Shown: positions 22,092 through 34,519, numbered from the stretch's first letter. The stretch: DNA of 64,000 nt from Primulina eburnea (GCF_022965805.1 NC_133105.1:28862277-28926276); one strand, 5' to 3'. Numbers and translations: made by a program. Notes: a model not told the origin generated them from the sequence alone.

Positions 22092-24457
22092 ATTACATTT
22101 TAGCATGTTTTGAAGTTTAGATGATTGGGGAAATCAGATTTTCATTGCTATTATTTGTTATTGTGATGTGGGTATAGTATATTTGAAACCGGATCGAAGT
22201 AATGATACCGTATGCGATTATTACGATTTTGTAGCATATATGTGTCTAAAATTATGCAGATTTCAGCATGGTAGATTGTGTTAAGATGAGAATTATGAGT
22301 TATTGTTATTGATTATTGATGTTTGAGTTGACCGGTATCGCGAGATTACGCCGTTATGCCGTCGAAATGTTCCTGGAATGAATATTGATACGTACATGTA
22401 TTGGTTGAGTTTTTGATTGATATTGTGCTATTCGACATTGCCATTTCAGATTGATATCGATAAGCTTCGACGTCAAGACTTCGACATCAACAAAGATTGA
22501 ACACCGATAGGTATAATTCAATGTTTGATTGGGGAAATATAACTCGAATCAGATCCGGTTTGAGTTTCCCAAAAACCACATACTAGATTTCTATACCGTG
22601 CTATGTTTGTGCTTTATCTTGATTTATGTACAAGCATTGAGATAGGAGAGTCATTAGCAGATATGCCAAGTTTCTAGACGTTCGGTGGTATCGAGGCATA
22701 GGAGAAGATCAACTGCGATTGTAGATATTCGATACAGACAGGGCCAAAGTTTAGGAATAAGACGTACCGCCACCCCAATTGGGAAATGTGGGGACCCGGA
22801 CGCTGATCTTTCTTCTTAATCATCTTTGGGATTTAATTATCAATTAAGATAAAACAGGGTCTGAAAACTTTTCTTTTTTTTTTTAAAAATACAGTGCGGA
22901 AGGTAATGGCATCTACATCATATACATATCTGTAAAAAACTACATTTCAGTATAAAGGTACAATACTGTACAACAGTCTTCTCAATTAATCTAAGGTTCA
23001 ACTACTAAAGTTCAAGTAATAAAACCAAATCTATCCAAGTCCGGAATCACCACGCTAACTCTTCTTCTCTCATCATCTTCTCGAACCCGATCTTGCCCAC
23101 CTGTTGTCATGCACACATACAAAACAAAACAACAGCCGGATACTCCGGTGAGAATAAATCCCAGTATAAAACATGGTAAGTATGTATAGAAACAATCTAA
23201 ATCATAAAACATGCTATCATGATCATATTCAAAAGTAATTGATTTCATAATCTATGAAATCAAATCAAAATAAGCATGCAACTCAATTCAGATAAACATG
23301 CAATTTAAATCAAATCATATAAACATGCTATCATAACTGAAAGCAATAAACATGGGTTTCATAGTCTATGAAACCACATCTATAAACACATGCAGTTCTA
23401 GTCAAATCATGTCTAGACTCGACTCAATTATAACTCTAGGGATCCCGGTGTGAATAAGACGATCTATCACCTACCCTCCCAATCGGGGTGACGGTACGTC
23501 TTATTCCGAGACTTCGGCCTGATCTGTATCCACATCTCAATAGGAGAATGATCTTCCCCTAAGCTGTGATATCACCAAACATCTAGAAGTTTGACGGATC
23601 TGTCAACACTCCCTATCTTAAATGCAATAAATAACAATCTGTAAACAAAGCATAATCATATCATACATTAAACAATAATAATTCTAGTATGTGATTTTAT
23701 TGGGAAACTAAAATGAGATCTCAATTGAGTTGTATCTTCCCGAATATCACATGAATTATACCTTTGTCGTCCCGGTCTGGCGAAGACGATGATTTGTATT
23801 CAAATCTGTCCATATCAATCTGAAATGAAAATATCGAATACGCTGTATCAGTGAATAACTCCATACACAATCTGTTATGCTCAATACTCAAATCAGTATA
23901 CAATCTGATCAATATCTGAACAAGATACAATCTGAGTCATATCAGTAATATCACAATCTAATCGAAATCATATCTGAATCTGATTAATCTAACTCAACTG
24001 ATGTTTCGACGGCACAACTATACAATCTGAATAACCCCGTCAATCTGAACATCACAGATATAATACTGGAACTCCTAATCTGTGTCACTACAATTCATAC
24101 TCTGAATACTAACACAATTCTGATATCAAAATATCAATCAATATCTTTCACAATTCATAACAATTGCATAACCAGTCTATTCTGAAATCTGACTTCGATT
24201 ATACAATATATATGGTAGCAGCAACACCATATCTGAATCATATTAAATTCTGACAACATCATAATGTCAAAACACTGCAAAACGTAATGAAACTTACGTC
24301 CTTGGGTAGCTCGAGTCGAGAGGAACACGGTACTGCGTTCAGATTTGAATTCTGATAGACGGATCTTCCACAATCGCAAATCTAAAAGGCGTAAGGATTT
24401 TCTTTCCAAAATCTCGTCCCTTTTTCCAATTTTTCTGAGGAATAACGTGTCAATCAG

Positions 24458-24469
24458 TTATATATATAC
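24458..24469 (-). promoter_or_regulatory. Putative LTR TATA box (S2)
   Basis: GTATATATATAA on the minus strand, about 48 bp downstream of the palindrome array, at a position equivalent to the S1 TATA; the preceding GCCACGTTT is shared with S1. Confidence 0.5.
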
Positions 24470-24516
24470 TGCATGCAAGCTCCGAAACGTGGCTTCATTC
24501 TTTACATTACACGTTA

Positions 24517-24820
24517 GACCGCGGGTGCGGTCGTGTATTGTACCGCAGGTGCGGTCGTGCAATGCCTATCCTGGCATTTCCTGAAAGCTCAGACCGCGGG
24601 TGCGGTCCTTCCAACACCGCGGGTGCGGTGACCCAACCACGGGTGCGCTCCTGTTAGCACCACGGGTGCGGTCTGGCCATTTCCAAAAACACCAACTTGC
24701 TGTCCATGCACCGCGGGTGCGATCATGTCTGGCACCGCGGGTGCGGTGATGCTTCGACCTTTCTTGCAAAAATCCACAATTGCATGACCGCGGGTGCACT
24801 CCTGCCCTGGGTGCGGGTGT
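24517..24820 (-). repeat. ACCGCACCCGCGGT array in S2
   Basis: About ten units (plus-strand form ACCGCGGGTGCGGT), several degenerate. S3 is inserted at the promoter-distal edge of the array. Confidence 0.9.
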
Positions 24821-25181
24821 TGTAACGTACCGTACTTTTACTACTCAAAATTTGCGGAAAAATTAAAAATTTTCTTTTAAACTAAAAGGAATGCGTAAAT
24901 GAAATCAAATACGGTCGTCACTACATCCTTCATCAATAAAAACGTTTGAAATCGACATCACCAATAAAATTTGCTAAAAAGAAACACTTGCTCCAAAAGT
25001 CTTGAAATGAAACATAACATCAGAGTATTTTGAACTTGCATAAAAATCGTAAAATAACATGGGCGTAAAAACATAAACTTTGCGGTCCTCGGGTTAGCCT
25101 CCCGCTCAGTCCAAGCCTGCCCCTTGGTCGCCACCTCCTGTCTCCTCAACAACATACTCACCTGCATCGATCAAGTCTAGT

Positions 25182-25195
25182 GAGTCTAAAGACTC
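25182..25195 (-). other. Conserved LTR palindrome in S3
   Basis: GAGTCTTTAGACTC on the minus strand, about 360 bp from the LTR 3' end, with flanking TGTT and ACTAG as in T1, T4 and S5. Confidence 0.7.
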
Positions 25196-25507
25196 AACAC
25201 GTATAAACTGGAATAACGAGTACTACATAATAAAATCACATTCAACTTTAAAATAGGACATACATAACTTGAACTTGAACTTGCGTATTAAAACTTGAAC
25301 ATACGTACATACATACTTCGACGTGCCATAACTTAAACTTTTCATAAACATGCTGCATACTTGAACATACTTGAACATACATAACTTCATCATTTTGCGT
25401 AGAGGATGTTTCAAAGCAAGTGACCCATACATAATAAACGTCTGATCAGAAAAACCACAGTACTGGGCTGACAGGGACGTATCCACTGCCACATACATGA
25501 GATCTCT

Positions 25508-25660
25508 GTTCATAATTTAACAGGCCAGTTGATCCACGTTCATAATTTAACGCTTCACAACCACGATCTAACCCGTTCATAATTTAACGGGCGGATTGGT
25601 CCCCGTTCATAATTTAACGCTTTCCAATCCTAACTTCAAACCCGTTCATAATTTAACGGG
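25508..25660 (-). repeat. CGTTCATAATTTAACG repeats in S3
   Basis: Five copies of CCGTTCATAATTTAACGGG or shorter variants, at about 25508, 25537, 25572, 25601 and 25641. The CCCGTT/AACGGG arms make each full unit a potential hairpin. Confidence 0.9.
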
Positions 25661-25988
25661 GTGGAGAGGTCCTCGGCCACATTCACCGACTTCCAAACCC
25701 ATTCACTTTTGGTCACAAGACATTTAGCATACCTCAAAAACTTAAAATATTTTCTTTGCACGTCAACATACTTGGCGTTGAGGGATTCGTTGGACTTCGA
25801 TCGGGGCCGTTGCTGCATCAACTAACATGAATTTGCATAACTTAAACGTAGGAATCATACTTGCTCTCAAGTCCAATCAATACTTAGGACGTTCTAACAT
25901 TTCCCATGACACAACCTTGATAACCCTTGCACTAAACCATGACGTCAAATCCCAAAATGTACTTACAATTCTTTCCCAAACAGTGAGT

Positions 25989-26240
25989 ACACGGACCCCT
26001 ACCCCGGGTCCGTGTACAGGTCCGTCTAGGTGCGGTGCAGTGACACTCGGAAAGAAGAAGGGACACGGACCCCGTGCCTACCTCCGTGTAGGGGTCCGTG
26101 TAGACTCGGGTGAAAGATTCCATGAAAAAGGGGTGGACACGGACCCCGTGCCAGGGTCCGTGCAGACTCTGGAAAAAGGGCACTCCGGAAGAACAAAGGC
26201 ACGGACCCCGTGCCAGGGTCCGTGTAAGGGTCCGTGCAGG
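25989..26240 (-). repeat. CACGGACCC...GGGTCCGTG array in S3
   Basis: Repeated inverted units of CACGGACCC and GGGTCCGTG, e.g. 26133-26161 and 26200-26238, each forming a hairpin with a short CGTGCCA-type loop. About four complete units plus partial arms. Confidence 0.9.
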
Positions 26241-28398
26241 CTCTGTGATCGCGAACTTACGAAAATTCTTGTACATGCTTTGCTTAACTTTCTAGACCCG
26301 GTTGCACGAACTATGAACCGACACCCCGAGACCCATCCTAGCATACCATAACATAAAACCAATTTCGTACAACATCTCAAGCCACGACGTTCATCTTACG
26401 ACACATACAATTTCAAAAACGTGACAATCGACACTAATTTCTTTCCTACGACTTCTAATGCATTCGAGTGCCTATCGACACTAAACGACGTACCACATAT
26501 CAACCCAACAACATAATAATCATACCTAGGTGCAACAACGATCGTCCGTCGATCTCCAACGAAGCCTGCAACAAATAAACTTCGAGAACACAATTATCGT
26601 AAAAGTCGCAGTTTGAGCAGTCCCACGAAAAATGCCATAACTCACTCAATTTTCATCCAAAAATCTCGAAGTTTATATCAAAACGAAGGTATCAAAAAGT
26701 TCTACAATTTTGTAGTTGAAAGTTTTCTCAAATTCTCGACGGAAAAATCGCAGTTTCGAGAAGAACAGAAAGTTACGAGATTTCAGATCTAAAAAGTATT
26801 TCAAACGCATTCAAATCAGTTTCCGCTCAAACGACGAACGTCATACATAAATTTTCACGCATAAAAATACACAACGCATACTATGACAAGATCGATGCAG
26901 AAAGAACAGAATATACGTGCCTTTTGATGATAAACTTTACCGAAACGGCGATACCGATGCGGGGAACGGAGCGAGGCTTGATCCGGGACGAACGTGGCAC
27001 TAAATTCTTGCAATAAAACTCACGAAAATTGCTGGGAGACTCGAAGAGAAGGGGACGGCTGCTGAATGCTATGGAACCCTAGGTTTCTCTCTTTTTAAAA
27101 TAATAAAAATCTGATTTTTAAAGCTTGTGTGTGTGTTGTGTGTTTTAGTGTGTGTAAAAACGTGTAAGTGTGTGTTAGTGTATTTAACGTGTGTGTGGGT
27201 CATTAATTAGGAGATAATTTTGCTAAATCAACTAATAAAAATGCTAATAAAAGTTTGACCCACACAAATTTATCAATTAAATTGATACACTCCACTAAAC
27301 TCTCCTTTTAACCAAAATACATGTACCACCCACTTTAAAAGATTTAAACTCCTAAAATTATTAAGTAACTAATTTAGGCTTTAAAATACTAACTCTTTAC
27401 AAACTAATTTAAAATGTCCCAAACTCAACATAAAAATAAAATACCACATTTTTAATTGCTAAAAATCGTCACCGGTCTTTTCCTCGATCCCGCCTCGAAT
27501 AATCGCCTGAACATAAAACTCAAGAAAAACGTTTAAACATGAATCAACTAAACATATTATAATTTGAAATAATGCAAATTCACAAATCATGAATTAAAAC
27601 TCAATTTAATGAAATAAACATGCATTAAAATCATTTAATAAAATACATAAAGAATTTAATAACTTGCACGCACGTGGTTCATGTAGACCTCAAATTTTCG
27701 GGACGTCACAGGTGTGGTCTTGCAAACCCTATTTTCACATGTCTTTTCTTCCCTCATCGCATGTCATGCATTCTCATATCCTCCGAGTCTCACGTTAATG
27801 ACGATTAATAATCTTGGTTTATCAATTCTACAATTCCTGGGCATTACAGGAAATTAGGTGGGAGACTTGTTACATCTTATTCACACCGGGATCCCTAGAC
27901 TTAGATATAAGTCGAGTCAAAGAATAAGAGTCAAAGATGTTTTATCGGTATTCACTAATGTGTCATATTTGTTGATTCATGTATTATGATTTTATATTAT
28001 TGCATGACATGCATGTATACATGTTTTATACTGGGATTTGTTCTCATCGGAGTATCCGGCTGTTGTTGTGTGTGCATGTGTGAATGAAAACAGGTGGGAC
28101 AGGATCAGGGTCAAGAAGAGCGTGACTGAGATTGGATAGAGTGGTGATTTCGAGCGTAGAAGATGAAATAGTGGTTCTACATTTAATCTGTAGTTGTTTT
28201 TAAAAACACTATTTTGTATGACCGTAACGGAACAAGACATGTACCGACGTTTGTTGTAATAAAATAGAGATAACATTGATGTATGATTTATATACAATTG
28301 TTTTTTATATTAAAAGTAAAATTTTGACCCATATTTTCTAGCAAAGATCCAATTAATCCCAAAGACAATTGAGTTAGATCCCGGGTCCCCACAACAGG

Positions 28399-28410
28399 TG
28401 GTATCAGAGC
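28399..28410 (+). other. T2 primer-binding site
   Basis: TGGTATCAGAGC five bases after the LTR end; complementary to initiator tRNA-Met. Confidence 0.92.
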
Positions 28411-28691
28411 CGTAAGTTCTGTAGACTGAACTAGAAGCAAGTGAGCGGGGTTGATCGAGTCGTCTTCTTTGCTTTGATGATGCTACCATTCTATTAATTG
28501 TATGTTGATTTACATATGTTCTATGTGGAAGCATGTTTCTTGCGGTTATACATGTTTAATTGCTTATTTGATTGATTGCGACATGTATTAAGAATAAAAT
28601 GAAGCAGAACCGATTATGGATCAGATGTATATGATCAGAGGAGGACTGAAACAGATTATAGAATGTGTACTAATCCGTTTGATAATCAGAT
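28411..28691 (+). other. T2 5' leader
   Basis: Untranslated region between primer site and gag; nothing else recognisable. Confidence 0.5.
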
Positions 28692-29415
28692 ATGCCTCCC
28701 CAAAGAGCAGCAGTGCCTGTGCGTCCGGGGCCAGAGCAGGGCAGTACTTCGAATGATTCGATGGATGTTACTGCAACACCGATGGAGACATTATTAAAAC
28801 GATTTCAATCCTTCAAACCGCCGACACTAAAAGGTACAGAGAATGCTATTGATTGCGAGAGCTGGTTAGATGATATCGAGATGTTATTTGAGTCTCTTGA
28901 ATATACCGATGAACGCCGAGTGAAGTTAATTGGGCATCAACTGCATGAAGTCGCAAAGAACTGGTGGTTTACTACAAAAAGAGCGTTGGAGCATCGTGGC
29001 ACAGAGATCACTTGGAAAGTCTTTAAAGCAGAGTTCTATCAACGTTTCTTTCCCGTGTCATACAGAAAGGATAAAGGTGCCGAGTTTGCCAATTTAAGAC
29101 AGGGACAGCTGAACTTCGAAGAATATGTGGCAAAGTTGTCGACATTGCTCCGATTTGCTCCTCATGTTGCAGAAAATGATGAGGCCGTTGCAGATCAATT
29201 TATCAATGGCTTGAATCCTGATATTTTTACCTTGGTGATTACCGGCAGAACGAACAATTTTGCAGATGCCTTGAACCGAGCCAAGGGAGCGGAAGCGGGT
29301 CTGATTAAGCAACGAGGACTTTCGTATGTCGCTGTGACTCCGAGACCGCCACAACCTTCAGTTCAACCCCCTTCCAGATTCGAGAGTGGAGGTAGTAGCA
29401 GCGGGAGGAAAGACC
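28692..29415 (+). pseudogene. gag: T2 gag, truncated
   Basis: It starts MPPQRAAVPVRPGPEQG and carries the gypsy Gag domain from about residue 35 (FQSFKPPTLKGTENAIDCE) through WWFTTKRALEH, FKAEFYQRFFP, FANLRQGQLNFEEYVAKL and FINGLNPDIF to a Pro/Ser-rich linker. No stop interrupts this part. It ends at about 29415, where the sequence changes into a reverse-oriented T3-family LTR. The frame runs on to 29531, but those last residues are LTR-derived. The zinc knuckle and all of pol are missing. Confidence 0.9.
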
Positions 29416-30502
29416 AATCTCTGACTATGTATCTATCAATCCATAAATCATTTGAACTCTCTCTTTGGCATTTTATCAAACAATTTGAAGACTCTAATCT
29501 CTTGTATTCCCTTTTCACAATTGAGACATAAAATGCCTCCAATAATATACCACAAATGTATCAATACATAATCATGAATCAAATGAAGGGAATAGCACAT
29601 TAAAACCATTGAAATACAATACATATATTATCATGTGAGCACAAGGAATGAAATTCTACTTACAACACTTGGAACAATTGGTTCTATACCTTTGGTTGAA
29701 TTCCTACAACAATAAACCATAAATTACACCATCAACATCTCAATAATCATAAACCCATATCAATAATCCATAAAACCAACACCAACACTAAACCCATGAT
29801 TTCTTCCAACACTAAACCAAGAATAAATTACACCACAAGCTTACCTTAGCTTCCTTGATCCAAAAATAACCTTCTTCTCACTTCAATAATCCAACAAGAG
29901 GCTTGAATCAAGAGAACAAAAGAAAGAAAATGGAACCCTAGCTCACCTAAAGAGAAAAATCGAGAATGAGGGGAAGGAAATGAGAGAAATGAGCCAACTC
30001 AACCACTTATAACACTTAAAATCCGAAAACACGCTTCTACTGTTCACAGACCGCGGTTGCGCTGCCTTCTGCACCGCGGGTGCGCTTTGCCTTCGGCATC
30101 TCATCCAAAATTCCATGATTGACGACCGCGGATGCGCTCTATTAACGACCGCGGGTGCGCTCTGATCTCGGCCTACACACCGCGGGTGCAGTGTCTTCCT
30201 GACCACGGTTGCGGTATATCTTCGGCACTTCGACACAAAAATCAGAAATAATGACCGCGGGTGCGGTCCTCTTTTGAGTTCGGGTGCGGTCACCTCTGTA
30301 GCCAACAAAATGCGCTACGCAACAAAGATCGAATCGCAACGCTTATACAGTACAACTACCAACAACTAATATCAACAATGCCACAAAACAATAATAACCA
30401 ACAATACTATGACCCATAATCACAACTCTTATTATCTAAACCAAATAATCCATAAACATACGAAAACTTAAACTGTACCGTTCACCAGGCTTGGCTATTA
30501 CA
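29415..30502 (-). repeat. Truncated T3-family LTR
   Basis: It matches the T3/T6 LTR in reverse from the middle (CTCTGACTATGTATCTATC) to the LTR 5' end (TTGGCTATTACA at 30502). The LTR 3' part is missing. It carries the array and is clearly more diverged than the T3 and T6 LTRs. Confidence 0.85.
30049..30292 (-). repeat. ACCGCACCCGCGGT array in the truncated LTR
   Basis: Eight units, about half with substitutions in or next to the CCGCGG core (for example CCGCGGTTGCG, CCGCGGATGCG, CCACGGTTGCG). Confidence 0.85.
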
Positions 30503-30975
30503 GAAAGATTTTTGGTCCTATTAAGCAATACAATAATCCCATTAAATCCAAAAACATTCTCGAAAAATATTTCGTTTAGATATATTTTTGAAAATATTGT
30601 CTGAATCCTCAAAAAGTCATCTGACTCGTTAAATTTTACGTCCTAGCTAAAAATAAGACTCGTCGAGTAAAATTAACTTAACAAGGTTCTTTTTCAAAAA
30701 TCACCTTATTAACACAGTATATTAAATAATTAAAAATAAATATTTATTAAAAATATTTTTCATTAATTATCTCCGGTCTCCGTTCCTCGTTCAAGCATGA
30801 AATATTGCTAATAGCCTTATATCATACAATCTTAATGAACAAATAATTAAACATATATATTCATGTTAAAATCATGCATTAATGCGTTAAAAATAAATTA
30901 ATTAAAATACATAAGAAATTTTATAACTTGCATGCATATAGTTCACGTGGGCCTTCAAATTTTTGGGACGTTACA
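30503..30975 (-). repeat. T4 3' LTR, 5' portion
   Basis: Minus strand starts TGTAACGTCCCAAAAATTTG, similar to the start of S3. The rest was lost at the 29415 rearrangement or interrupted by the truncated LTR. Confidence 0.8.
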
Positions 30976-30991
30976 ATCTATCCCCCTTAAA
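30976..30991 (-). other. T4 polypurine tract
   Basis: The minus strand reads TTTAAGGGGGATAGAT immediately before the LTR. Confidence 0.75.
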
Positions 30992-31856
30992 TTAAATTTC
31001 GTCCCTGAAATTCTCTTTCGTCCTAGTATCTCAATAATCCACGCTTCCGCTGTGTCACTCTGATAAAATAATTGTTAGCATGTCCTTATGTCTCCTCAAT
31101 CCTAATTTATTTTGCCTTCGACTTCCTCGTTGTCAATCTCAACTTAAAACGGCCTATGGTGACTTAGTTCTATTTTAATATGACCTCGAAATTTTACTTT
31201 CCTCGCAAATCCTTGTAATAGAAGTGGAGGTCCAAACTTATCACACCTTGATTTTCTTATGCTATACACAAAATGTTTAATGACCTATTACATTTCAATA
31301 TTGAAATCCCAAAAGCACCTTTTCTTAAATTTATTGAATTCAAGTTATGCTAAGGCTTTAAATCCAAATATTAGCATTTATGCAATTCAACTTCAAAGAT
31401 CTTAACATCAAGATTTATTGATCGACTTCTATCTTGCGGCACCAAACTAACATAATTTAACTATTTACAAGTACATCCCAAATATAAAATTTTTGCAAAT
31501 CTTAATTTTCGAGTAACATTAATCCATAAAACTCAAATATACAATATCGATCTTCTACCTATATTATAAAACCCTTCTAGCATCAATTACATGTCTAAAC
31601 TATTTTCTTTCCCAATTACAATATAGTTGAGGCCTAAAACACTTGGACTTTCCTCATTGGAACGAATGTCTCATTCTGACGTGTCCTTAATGTTTAATTA
31701 ATACTAGCGTATAAAACTTAGTAAGTTATCACATGTTAGCATTACACTAACTTTAATAATTCAACTTCACTTAAAATCAGTACAATTCTAGAATCCACTT
31801 ATCAAGATTTTTGATTTCTTACTCGATAAAAATCTTCATATTCGTTCATTGGTAAC
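30992..31856 (-). other. T4 internal region, no gene seen
   Basis: AT-rich sequence. Apart from an early TTTCAGGGACGAAATTTAA motif typical of gypsy 3' untranslated regions, nothing coding is recognisable on either strand. Confidence 0.5.
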
Positions 31857-32079
31857 TGATAAGTGCAAGTGTTGCACTTAATTTATATGCTTATCCATTT
31901 GATCTATGTTTTTTTCGAAAAAAATTATGCTTGGTTTTTTTTTGTTTTTGTGTTGTGCAGGGGATAGACAACTATTGGATGGTTTAGAGCCATCAGAGGT
32001 AATTTTGAGGGTGAAACTGCGATAGACGAGAGTCGCAGCACCACAATGTAGCTCCGCATTGTTCATTAGGCCAAGGAAC

Positions 32080-32245
32080 GAGCGCCTCGGAGATGCCCAA
32101 CAAGCGCAGCGGCGCCTCACTGCCGAGGAACGAGAGCCGCGGCACCTCAAACACAAGATCAAACGCCTAAGCATTAAGGAACAAGCGTCGCGGCGCTTAC
32201 ACTCATGAATGACGGGCACCTAGGGCTGCGCCGCGGCGCTAATGG
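32080..32245 (+). repeat. GCGCCGCGGCGC palindrome array in S4
   Basis: Five degenerate units around AAGCGCCGCGGCGCTT (near 32080, 32101, 32144, 32183 and 32226). The array ends about 46 bp before the TATA box. Confidence 0.8.
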
Positions 32246-32290
32246 CGGCGAGGACATAATTAATGGGTTTTCAATTTAGACCCAGACGTG

Positions 32291-32302
32291 GTTATAAAAA
32301 GG
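32291..32302 (+). promoter_or_regulatory. Putative LTR TATA box (S4)
   Basis: GTTATAAAAAGG, followed by a purine-rich leader-like stretch. Confidence 0.65.
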
Positions 32303-33212
32303 AAGTGAGGGTTCAAAATCAAGGGACGCCATTTTGGAGAGAAAAACACACAGAAGAGCAAGAGCGAACACGAGAAGAAGATCTGGTGTGCGAAGATCGA
32401 TCACAAATACAAAGAAAGTCAGATCTGGGGATAGAGACGAAACTTCGGATTTTTCATCTATTCTTTGACTTTTATATTTTATTGTGTTATGATATCTAAA
32501 ACTTTAAACATGTGTTATTTTTATTTAGAATTCGACATGAACTAATTTCCCAGTCTAGAGAATGATGTAGCTTTTTGGACGCGATGATTTGATGTTGTTT
32601 ATTTGATTGAATTCCGTTGTTGTTTAATTTTGTTCTCTGTGTTTATTTTATTGCAATTTACTGGCCATAAATTGTGTGTTGTTTGATTAATTTTACAACT
32701 CATGAGAGGAACTAGGATTATAGATAATTAGATACACATCGTTGAATGTTTTTATCGTTCGAAAGGCGTATAAATTTAGCGAGGCTTAGGCAAGAACATC
32801 GTTTGCATTTATCATTTAAATTGAGACTCTTATTAGAAATGTTTGAATCGATGTTTGAATGATACAGTTTATTCGTCACTTGGGAAAGGGGGAATAGAAC
32901 AATTAAGTGTTCTTGGCCATTCATGAATATAAACTTAACGGGGAATAATTATCACGGAAACTTAGTGAAATCATTTCTCTAGATATTTTCTCTCATTGTT
33001 ATCTTTCAACTCGGTGAGTTAGATTAATTCTTTGCTTTTAATTAATTCGGTTAAGCAAATCGAATATTTTACTGAATTTTCTAGATAAATTCGGGATTAT
33101 TATAATTACAAGTACTGATATGTTTTTAGTTTACACTCCTCGTGGGAACGATATTTTACTCACATATATTAAAACTTGACAACCGTGTGCTTGAGCGGGA
33201 AATTACGCAACA

Positions 33213-34519
33213 GTAACCTATGTTGAACACAACTAATTCTTTTTTGTTTTTATTTCACCCAAAATTTTATATGAACACCTATATCATAAACTGGGAATTC
33301 AAACTTACCCAACCCAAATAGTCATAGATAACATAATTCTAATAAACATATCCACTTAATCTTTAGTTTCTTAACGACTTTCAAAAATTCCTCAAGACAT
33401 GGTGTCTATCTCACTTCTTACATACATCTCTCAAGTAACATAACCATAATTCATACCCAATTTTCTAAAAAAAGTTTAATCCTAAAAAATGTATAATTTT
33501 AACTATTAATATCATGACTAGAACATATGATACATCATACATAGGTTCCCAAAAATATGTTAGTTTAATGTCTAATCCTATAACTTAAATAATTGATCAA
33601 CTTTACCTTAAATTGTCCTCCCTCTAAATTCTTAATTTGCTACCGCATTATTCTACTAACGCTTAGATTTTCAATCCCAATATTGATTCATACTACAGTG
33701 CCCTTGATTTCCATTTCCTATAACATTATAACACAGATATTTCAAGGTTCTAAATATTCCTTCAAGCCTAAATCATCGAAAATTCATATCATTAAAATCG
33801 TTCAATTCACACTTATTGCTAAATCAGTCTCCAAATTTCTTAACAATTGCAAAATTAATTCCTAATTTCCTCGAGAATTATCCAATTGGTCCTCATTTTC
33901 AAAAGTTATACAATTAACCATAAGTTCTTTGCATTCCTAATTCCATTTCATAGGTTTCCCATAACATAAATTTTAATCATCGTAAGTTTATTAAACCCAA
34001 AATCAATTCTCATAATCAATCTTACATTTCCATCAATACCTAAAATCTCAAATTATACATTTTTGTACTTTTAAAGAGTGTCGTATTCTTCGAATCATTA
34101 TGCCTTATATGAAATTCTCAAAAATTAACTCAACAATACCACGAATAATCAGTATTTTCTTAGAAAATCTACATGTCCCAAAAGCATTCATAATCTTGAT
34201 GACTAACTTATGACCCAAAAATTATGACATCTGTACTACAAACCAAAAATCAATATAGTCAAATCATTTCAACCTTTCCTAACGCCGATGAGCCAAATTC
34301 TTAATCATGTCCAATTCTACCACAAAGCCAGTATGCATTAAAATCATATAATTTCTCATTTCATGTCGTAACATTCATATAGACAGATAAACATGTACTG
34401 TAATACGTATATCATGTAAACATGCAGGTGAGAACATTAAAAAATTTAAAATTACAGACTTGAAGCATGACGACTGAGCTTCTGAAGTTGGCGATGGCAC
34501 AACTCTATACATGACCCTT
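33213..34519 (-). other. T4 internal region and leader, no gene seen
   Basis: AT-rich. The part nearest the primer site (about 34430-34519) resembles the T1 leader at 10600-10685. No gag remnant recognised. Confidence 0.5.

Larger units (their letters stand above)
24821..27710 (-). mobile_element. S3: solo LTR of a Tekay-like family
   Basis: Minus orientation: TGTGACGTCCCGAAAATTTG (27710) to GGTACGTTACA (24821), 2890 bp, with perfect GGTGT duplications at 24816-24820 and 27711-27715. It shares with T1, T4 and S5 the GAGTCTTTAGACTC block and the neighbouring CCGAGGACC stretch. No internal region. Short ORFs in it have no recognisable domain. Confidence 0.9.
22787..27848 (-). mobile_element. 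S2: solo LTR of the T2 family, split by S3
   Basis: Minus orientation: starts TGTAATGCCCAG (27848) and ends GCGTCCGGGTCCCCACA (22787). Flanked by GGAAA at 22782-22786 and 27849-27853. Net length without S3 is about 2.16 kb, longer than S1 partly because its palindrome array is longer. No internal domain. Confidence 0.9.
13722..28393 (+). repeat. T2 5' LTR (split by T3 and S2)
   Basis: It starts TGTAAGGCCCGAG and ends GGGTCCCCACA, directly followed by a primer site. The LTR proper is 13722-14266, 22097-22786 and 27854-28393, about 1775 bp after removing insertions and duplicate TSDs, nearly the length of solo LTR S1. Parts align with S1, for example GAAACCGGATCGAAG before GATACCGTATG. Confidence 0.85.
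31857..33212 (+). mobile_element. S4: solo LTR, possibly Athila/Tat-like
   Basis: Starts TGATAAGTGCAAGTGTTGC and ends GGGAAATTACGCAACA, 1356 bp, with perfect GTAAC duplications at 31852-31856 and 33213-33217. A TATA box gives plus orientation. The terminal CTTGAGCGGGAAATTACGC style resembles Athila/Tat-group LTRs from memory; lineage not certain. Confidence 0.88.

Noticed and set aside
24566..24799. ORFs with repeated TRGA or TAPAV words in several places
   Set aside because: Translations of the ACCGCACCCGCGGT arrays in different frames, not proteins.
26078..26380. Overlapping ORFs on both strands near the CACGGACCC array
   Set aside because: Open frames caused by GC-rich inverted repeats; no domain on either strand.
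29416..29531. C-terminal tail of the T2 Gag frame
   Set aside because: These codons are the reverse strand of a T3-family LTR, so they are not part of the native Gag.
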